A stretch of 64,000 nucleotides of DNA. It comes from Hydrogenophaga flava NBRC 102514. GTDB lineage: Bacteria; Pseudomonadota; Gammaproteobacteria; Burkholderiales; Burkholderiaceae_C. The notes beneath the pieces are model-generated. The model made no database searches and was not told the DNA's origin. It worked only from the letters and a program-made list of their open reading frames with translations. Within the stretch, counting starts at the first letter, position 1. Every line of letters starts with the position of its first letter. Position numbers and translations under genes: made by a program. Positions 59,504 through 64,000 of this stretch are shown here, piece by piece. The stretch lies in contig NZ_BCTF01000010.1 in NCBI RefSeq assembly GCF_001571145.1, forward strand, positions 96,256 to 160,255. The letters run 5' to 3'.

Positions 59504-60467
59504 GCCGGCCCTGAAGCGCCGGAAGGGACAGCGTCCCTTCCAACACCTCATCCACAAACGCCATGGCGACGTGCGGCTGGCCTTGGACGAAGCGGTTGTC
59601 GGCCCCGGGCAGGGTGGCCGTCGAGGCCGGGAACACGATGTTGTCCGCGCTGGAGTACCAGCAGGTGAACGGCGCATAAGTGCCCGTGGGCCAGCGCTGC
59701 GCCTCTCGCTGGCGCAGCGCCTGCAGCCAGGGGCCTTCTTGTTTCATTTGTCGTCCGTTGGACACCCGGCTGAACTGCGCCAGCCAGGTGCCATGGTGCG
59801 GCGACCCGATGGTGACGATGTGGCGCACGATGGTGTCGGCGTCGGGTGTTGCGGCGCGCCATGCGCGCGCTGCCAGCCCGCCCATGCTGTGGCACACCAG
59901 CACGGGCGCGATGCCGGTCAGCGTCTGGGCGCGTCGCACGGCATCGTCGATCATTGGGATGTAGTCGTCGATCGACCCGAACACGGGTTCCAGGTTGACG
60001 CTGGTATAGGGCACGCCGCGCGTGCGCAAGGTGCGCATCCACGGCAGCCAGAAGCCCCGGTTGCAGACGAAACCATGCACGAAGACCACCGCAGGCCGAT
60101 CTGCCCGAGCACCGGCGTCGGAGTCTGGCAGGCAGCGCCATCGAAACGGCTGGCGCCAGGAAAAAACCAGCGGCGCGACCCGCACCTCGCTCCACCAGGC
60201 CTTCACCAAAGACCCGGCGGTCGCCTTGGGCGAAGGATCGTGGCGGTTCACATGGGTCACGGCAAAGAATTCCAGGCCTAGCACCAGCGCGTATCCGAAC
60301 AGCAGCAGCGCACCACCGGCAACCATCACCCAGACCTGCCGCCCCCAACTCCACGCCATCCAGACAACAACCAGCCCCGCGGTGGCGAACACGATGAACT
60401 GCTGCAAGCGGGCCAATGTCGAGCTTGCGGGCGTCGTCGCCGTGGCGAAAGGGTGTGGGTGCTGCAT
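59493..60467 (-). CDS. Alpha/beta hydrolase, PGAP1/triacylglycerol-lipase-like
   Basis: A 324-residue protein with two N-terminal hydrophobic segments (residues ~25-70), then an alpha/beta hydrolase domain: VVFVHGFVCNRGFW (oxyanion His-Gly) and the nucleophile elbow VCHSMGGLAARAW (G-x-S-x-G variant CHSMGG), with Asp and His expected after VTIGSPHHGTWL. The pattern resembles PGAP1-like and Burkholderia-type esterase/lipase proteins. It is membrane-anchored rather than secreted. CATAGT lies seven bases before the ATG. Substrate unknown. Confidence 0.87.
   Translation of the reverse strand: MQHPHPFATATTPASSTLARLQQFIVFATAGLVVVWMAWSWGRQVWVMVAGGALLLFGYALVLGLEFFAVTHVNRHDPSPKATAGSLVKAWWSEVRVAPLVFSWRQPFRWRCLPDSDAGARADRPAVVFVHGFVCNRGFWLPWMRTLRTRGVPYTSVNLEPVFGSIDDYIPMIDDAVRRAQTLTGIAPVLVCHSMGGLAARAWRAATPDADTIVRHIVTIGSPHHGTWLAQFSRVSNGRQMKQEGPWLQALRQREAQRWPTGTYAPFTCWYSSADNIVFPASTATLPGADNRFVQGQPHVAMAFVDEVLEGTLSLPALQGRLSP
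59521..59541. terminator. Hairpin after hppD
   Basis: A perfect 9-bp stem GGAAGGGAC / GTCCCTTCC with an AGC loop, 17 bases after the hppD stop and inside the last codons of the convergent lipase gene. No T-tract. Suitable to end the hppD transcript. Confidence 0.5.
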
Positions 60468-60474
60468 GGACTGC

Positions 60475-60480
60475 ACTATG
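60475..60480 (-). promoter_or_regulatory. -10-like hexamer CATAGT, 7 bases before the lipase-like start
   Basis: CATAGT-GCAGTCC-ATG and no ribosome binding site; one more case of the recurrent spacing. Confidence 0.35.
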
Positions 60481-60517
60481 TCACGGCCGCTATCCAAACG
60501 ATCCCCATTGCCCTAGA

Positions 60518-60536
60518 GACAGGTCACTAGGGTGCC
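60518..60536. repeat. Direct repeat copy A flanking the gene at 60566-61303
   Basis: GACAGGTCACTAGGGTGCC. With the copy at 61291-61310 it shares GACAGGTC(A/C)CTAGGG and then TGCC. Upstream CCCTAG (60511-60516) forms an inverted repeat with the CTAGGG of this copy, ten bases apart. Confidence 0.45.
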
Positions 60537-60550
60537 GTGCACGCGGGCGA

Positions 60551-60556
60551 TAGACT
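60551..60556 (+). promoter_or_regulatory. -10-like hexamer TAGACT, 9 bases before the start at 60566
   Basis: TAGACT-CGTCGCACC-ATG, no Shine-Dalgarno; a leaderless or nearly leaderless transcript is predicted. Confidence 0.35.
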
Positions 60557-60565
60557 CGTCGCACC

Positions 60566-61303
60566 ATGCTGCAAGCCTCCGCCGCCGACCGCATACGGGC
60601 CCACCTCGCCACCGTCGACGCGCTGCGCACCCAGGCCCGCAGCGAAGGAGTCAATGCAGCGGTGTCTGCGATCAAACGCCTCCAGGCCAAGCGTTTCCAG
60701 GGCACCTACGCCGATGTGCTCGCGCACCGGGTGCAGGGAGCCGCGGCACGCTTTTTCCTGGACGAACTGTACGGAGACCACGACTTTGGTCAGCGCGATG
60801 CCCAGTTCGGCCGGATCGCTGGGGCCATCGAGCGTCTGTTTCCGGAAGCGGTGGCCGAGTTGTCGGTGGACCTGGCCGAAATGCATGCGCTGACCGAAAC
60901 CCTCGATTACACGATGGCAATGCACTGGCTGGCGCAGGATCTGCAGGAGCCCCCAGCGAAACGTTATGTGCAGGCCTGGCGAGCCACCGGTCGCCGTGAT
61001 GCGCGAGAGCGGCAGCTGGGTGTTGTCGGGCACATGGGACTCGAACTGCAGCGACTCACGCGCAGCAGATCCTTGCTGATGATGCTCAAGATGATGCGGC
61101 GCCCCGCGCAGGCAGCAGGACTGTCCGATCTTCAGCACTTTCTTGAAGCCGGCTTCGCCGCATTTGCCGAACTGGGGAACGCTCGCCCGTTCCTTTCAAT
61201 CATTTCAGCGCGCGAACGGCGCTGGATTGATGCGCTGTTCAACGAAGACCTCGCTGCTTGCACTGCCGCGCTTGACGCTGAGCTTTGTGTGACAGGTCCC
61301 TAG
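60566..61303 (+). CDS. Conserved betaproteobacterial protein of unknown function
   Basis: A 245-residue, helix-rich cytoplasmic protein. The block RFFLDELYGDHDFGQRDAQF near residues 62-81 is one I associate with a common Burkholderiales protein of unknown function (memory only). There is no signal peptide, Cys cluster or known motif; the C-terminal half has a Met/Leu-rich segment (LLMMLKMMRRP). The stop TAG lies inside the second copy of a direct repeat whose first copy precedes the gene. It is followed 46 bases later by fadD in the same direction. Confidence 0.78.
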   Translation: MLQASAADRIRAHLATVDALRTQARSEGVNAAVSAIKRLQAKRFQGTYADVLAHRVQGAAARFFLDELYGDHDFGQRDAQFGRIAGAIERLFPEAVAELSVDLAEMHALTETLDYTMAMHWLAQDLQEPPAKRYVQAWRATGRRDARERQLGVVGHMGLELQRLTRSRSLLMMLKMMRRPAQAAGLSDLQHFLEAGFAAFAELGNARPFLSIISARERRWIDALFNEDLAACTAALDAELCVTGP

Positions 61304-61310
61304 GGCTGCC
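61291..61310. repeat. Direct repeat copy B flanking the gene at 60566-61303
   Basis: GACAGGTCCCTAGGGCTGCC, containing the stop codon of the upstream gene and the palindrome CCCTAGGG. It matches copy A (60518-60536) at 14 of the first 15 positions. Confidence 0.45.
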
Positions 61311-61337
61311 CCTGAGGCTCGGCGGGAACGGGGCCAT

Positions 61338-61343
61338 CAGAAT
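61338..61343 (+). promoter_or_regulatory. -10-like hexamer CAGAAT, 6 bases before the fadD start
   Basis: CAGAAT-CGCGGC-ATG, no ribosome binding site. Confidence 0.35.
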
Positions 61344-61349
61344 CGCGGC

Positions 61350-63062
61350 ATGGACCTCGCTACCCCGGAAACCTCCTCGCGCCCCTGGTTGGCCCACTAT
61401 CCAGAAGGTGTCCCGCACGACATCGATCCCTCACAGTACCGTTCTCTGGCGGCACTGCTCGAAGAGTCCCTGAAGAAGAATGCTCAGCGCCCGGTGAGTG
61501 TCTGCATGGAGCGCTGGATGACCTACGGCGAGCTAGACGAGCACAGCGCCGCACTGGGGGCGTGGCTGCAGGCCCGTGGTCTCCCCGGCGACGCGCGCGT
61601 CGCGGTGATGCTGCCCAACATCCCGCAGTTCCTGGTTGCGATGACTGCGATTGTCCGCGCGGGGTTCACGGTGGTGAACGTCAATCCGCTGTACACGGCT
61701 CGCGAGCTGGAGCATCAGCTCAAGGACTCTGGCGCCGAGGCCATCGTGATCCTGGAGAACTTTGCAGCCACGTTGGAAGAGGTGATCGATCACACCCCGA
61801 TCCGCCACGTGGTCGTTGCCAGCATGGGAGACATGCTGGGCTTCTGGTACGGACGCTGGATCAGCTTCGCCGTGCGGCACTTGTCGAAAATGGTCAAGCC
61901 TTATCGGCTTGCGCTCAATGGTTCGACCGGGCCACGCACCATCTTGAGCTTTCGCAATGCCCTGGACGAGGGCAGCAAGCTCTCCCTTCGCGCGAGCCAG
62001 GCCGGCCACGGGAGCACAGCGTTCCTGCAGTACACGGGCGGCACCACGGGACTGTCCAAAGGAGCAGAGCTGACGCACCGCAATGTCATAGCCGCCACCT
62101 TGCAGGCCGAGGCCTGGTTCCGCCCAGCACTCGGCCGGATTGGCGATGTGCGCAACATCAATGGCATTGCGGCGCTGCCGCTTTACCACATCTTCGCCCT
62201 CACCCTTTCACTGCTGGCGGTCCGTTGGGGTGCGCACATGACCCTGGTGCCCAATCCGCGCGATGTGTCGAAGTTCGTCGAAACTATGTCGAAGCGACCT
62301 TTTCATCTGCTGCCAGCGGTCAACACGCTGTTCAATGCGCTGCTGCAGAACCCGCGCTTCCGTCAGCTGGATTTTTCTTCCCTGCTGATGTCGCAAGCCG
62401 GCGGCATGGCCGCTTCCGAAGGAACAGCCCGCCACTGGATGGCTGTCACGGGCTGCACGATGACGGAAGGCTGGGGCATGAGCGAAACATGCGCGATTGG
62501 CACCAACAACCCGGTGACGAGTCGGCAGTTCAGCGGGACGATCGGTCTGCCCTTGCCTGGCATCGATATCGCCATCAAGGATGATGCCGGTGTCAGCCTA
62601 CCGGTCGGTGAATCGGGTGAGATCTGCATCCGCGGCCCCAACGTCATGCGCGGCTACTACCGACAGCCAGAAGAAACCGAGCGTGCGTTCACGGCCGACG
62701 GCTTCATGCGCACCGGCGACATTGGGGTAATGGACGAACGAGGGTACACACGCATCGTTGACCGCAAGAAGGACATGATTCTCGTGTCCGGCTTCAACGT
62801 CTTTCCCAGCGAACTGGAGAACGTGATTTCGTTGTGCCCGGGTGTACTCGAATGCGCCGCTGTCGGCGTCGAGGACGCCAAACAAGGCGAAGCGGTCAAG
62901 GTGTTCGTGGTTCGCAGCGACCCCACACTCCGGGAGGAAGATGTGGTCAGGTTCTGCCACGACAACCTCACTGGGTACAAGCGGCCCAAATACATCGAAT
63001 TTCGTGATGAACTCCCCAAGAGCAATGTGGGCAAGATCCTCCGCCGCGCCTTGCGGACCTGA
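61350..63062 (+). CDS. fadD: Long-chain fatty acid--CoA ligase
   Basis: A 570-residue ANL-superfamily ligase activating fatty acids for beta-oxidation. Motifs: LQYTGGTTGLSKGAELTH (P-loop, residues ~223-240), GWGMSETCAIG (near 377), GFMRTGDIGVMDERGYTRI and the FadD-type segment DRKKDMILVSGFNVFPSELE (near 472-491), then the C-terminal Lys in LPKSNVGKILRRALR. This order and LVSGFNVFP indicate the FadD branch rather than the acetyl-CoA synthetase branch. It is followed 17 bases later by an MBL hydrolase gene. G+C is slightly lower than in most of the window. Confidence 0.93.
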   Translation: MDLATPETSSRPWLAHYPEGVPHDIDPSQYRSLAALLEESLKKNAQRPVSVCMERWMTYGELDEHSAALGAWLQARGLPGDARVAVMLPNIPQFLVAMTAIVRAGFTVVNVNPLYTARELEHQLKDSGAEAIVILENFAATLEEVIDHTPIRHVVVASMGDMLGFWYGRWISFAVRHLSKMVKPYRLALNGSTGPRTILSFRNALDEGSKLSLRASQAGHGSTAFLQYTGGTTGLSKGAELTHRNVIAATLQAEAWFRPALGRIGDVRNINGIAALPLYHIFALTLSLLAVRWGAHMTLVPNPRDVSKFVETMSKRPFHLLPAVNTLFNALLQNPRFRQLDFSSLLMSQAGGMAASEGTARHWMAVTGCTMTEGWGMSETCAIGTNNPVTSRQFSGTIGLPLPGIDIAIKDDAGVSLPVGESGEICIRGPNVMRGYYRQPEETERAFTADGFMRTGDIGVMDERGYTRIVDRKKDMILVSGFNVFPSELENVISLCPGVLECAAVGVEDAKQGEAVKVFVVRSDPTLREEDVVRFCHDNLTGYKRPKYIEFRDELPKSNVGKILRRALRT

Positions 63063-63079
63063 TTTCAGAGCGCCCGCTC

Positions 63080-64000
63080 ATGCTTTCTTCAACTGCTCGT
63101 GAGCGCCTTGATCGCGTCGGTGCAAAGCTGTTTGAGCGCGGTTGGCTTTCATCCAACAACATCTTGATCACCGGCTCCGGCGGAGCCTCAGCGCTCATCG
63201 ACTCCGGCTACTGCACCCACGCCGACCAGACTGTGGACTTGGTTGAAAGAGGGCTGGCAGGACGTCCTCTTGGATTGCTCTTGAACACGCACCTGCACAG
63301 CGATCACTGCGGAGGAAATGCCGCACTGCAACGCCGTCACCCCGGTCTGCAAACGCTGATTCCTTCGGGGTCGGCGGAAGCAGTTCGGCTGTGGGACACC
63401 GAAGCGCTCACCTATGCAAGCACAGGACAGGAATGCCCGCGCTTTGCCTTCGATGGCGTTCTCCGCCCCGGAGAGAGTTTGCGCTTAGGGGATTGGACTT
63501 GGGATGTTCACGGCGCCAAGGGACACGATCCACACGCGATCGTTCTATTTCAACCCGACAACAGGGTGCTTCTCTCTGCTGATGCGCTCTGGCAAAACGG
63601 CTTTGGCGTGGTATTCCCGGAACTCGAGGGCCTGTCAGCGTTTGAAGAAGTCGGACAGACATTGGACTGCATCGAGACACTCTCGCCTTCAGTCATTGTC
63701 CCGGGTCACGGAGGTGCATTCGATGACCTTCAACTGGCCATGGAGAAAGCGAGAAGCCGTCTGCGGCGGTTCATGGATTTCCCTGAACAGCATCTGAGAC
63801 ATGCGTACAAGGTGCTTATCAAATTCAAGCTGCTCGAATGCAAGAGCATCGACTATCTGCATTTGTTTCAATGGGTGCAGCAAACACCCTATCTTGCCAA
63901 GGCCGCATCATCCGAGACTGATACAGCCGAACAATGGCTCGAAGAGTTGCTTCGGGATCTTGAACGCACGCAAGCCATCAAGCGCGAAGACGACATGATC
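63080..64000 (+). CDS. MBL-fold metallo-hydrolase (partial, cut by the window end)
   Basis: An open frame of 307 codons from the ATG at 63080 with no stop before the edge. The metal motif is NTHLHSDHCGG (H-x-H-x-D-H, near residue 91), followed by the His of GAKGHDPHAI, Asp in LLSADALWQ and the last His in VPGHGGAF; a C-terminal helical domain follows. It resembles glyoxalase-II-like or LACTB2-like hydrolases and, like the gene at 46526-47614, sits beside acyl-CoA genes. G+C is about 55%, lower than average. It starts 17 bases after fadD, so it is likely in its operon. The 3' end is missing. Confidence 0.88.
   Translation, partial: MLSSTARERLDRVGAKLFERGWLSSNNILITGSGGASALIDSGYCTHADQTVDLVERGLAGRPLGLLLNTHLHSDHCGGNAALQRRHPGLQTLIPSGSAEAVRLWDTEALTYASTGQECPRFAFDGVLRPGESLRLGDWTWDVHGAKGHDPHAIVLFQPDNRVLLSADALWQNGFGVVFPELEGLSAFEEVGQTLDCIETLSPSVIVPGHGGAFDDLQLAMEKARSRLRRFMDFPEQHLRHAYKVLIKFKLLECKSIDYLHLFQWVQQTPYLAKAASSETDTAEQWLEELLRDLERTQAIKREDDMI

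Noticed and set aside
1..64000. CRISPR arrays, tRNA or rRNA genes, insertion sequences, attachment sites, prophage or toxin-antitoxin genes
   Set aside because: I looked for repeats with regular spacing, cloverleaf-like sequence, transposase or integrase motifs and paired small genes, and saw none that hold up.

Overview
The window is about 66-68% G+C, densely coded and almost free of spacers longer than 150 bases. Gene content and order point to a betaproteobacterium of the Burkholderiales, most like the Comamonadaceae (Hydrogenophaga, Acidovorax, Variovorax type). The pointers are the order corC-lnt-glyQ-glyS-gmhB-plsC-ygjP, a split leucine-degradation (liu) set with a MerR-type LiuR-like regulator, a double-length UvrA, an aceK-can pair and paired DUF1501/DUF1800 genes. 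The genus is an inference. I see no rRNA, tRNA, CRISPR array, insertion sequence, prophage or plasmid function. No stretch over 300 bases lacks a gene.

Layout. 1-7 kb: the start of an outward gene, an SMP-30/gluconolactonase-type protein and a 1946-residue tandem UvrA. 7-13 kb: an orphan periplasmic binding protein, a DUF1800-DUF1501 export pair, a universal stress protein and an HCCA-isomerase-like protein. 13-24 kb: one long leftward block holding the core of leucine/isovalerate catabolism (acyl-CoA synthetase, both methylcrotonyl-CoA carboxylase subunits, methylglutaconyl-CoA hydratase, HMG-CoA lyase) mixed with housekeeping and unknown genes, with an AraC-type regulator diverging from it. 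25-32 kb: serine hydrolase, TetR regulator, small membrane proteins, then three neighbouring paralogous lipoproteins of unknown function, a HAD phosphatase, YchJ and a rhodanese. 32-42.5 kb: glutathione transferase, TrkH-TrkA potassium uptake, acyl-CoA dehydrogenase, SDR, an AT-richer orphan gene, thiolase, AceK and carbonic anhydrase. 42.5-49 kb: a second orphan binding protein, isovaleryl-CoA dehydrogenase with a thioesterase, the LiuR-like regulator with two near-identical operators, an MBL hydrolase and an HPP-CBS protein. 49-57 kb: the envelope/translation operon corC-lnt-glyQS-gmhB-plsC-ygjP. 57-64 kb: GNAT, an Lrp-type regulator diverging from hppD, a lipase-like hydrolase, a conserved unknown, FadD and an MBL hydrolase cut by the window end.

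How the genes work together. Much of the content serves catabolism of amino acids and acyl-CoAs: isovaleryl-CoA to 3-methylcrotonyl-CoA (liuA), to 3-methylglutaconyl-CoA (liuB/liuD), to HMG-CoA (liuC), to acetoacetate and acetyl-CoA (mvaB). Tyrosine enters at 4-hydroxyphenylpyruvate (hppD). Thiolase, FadD and a further acyl-CoA dehydrogenase extend the theme, and AceK sets the isocitrate branch point when acetyl-CoA is the carbon source.

The strongest unexplained signals are: three tandem lipoprotein paralogues with different export signals; the fused UvrA whose N-terminal copy has a broken zinc module; a gmhB lacking the usual acidic motif IV residues; paired operators at liuR and at hppD; and a recurrent -10-like hexamer set 6-8 bases before the start codon at many genes, suggesting frequent leaderless transcripts.
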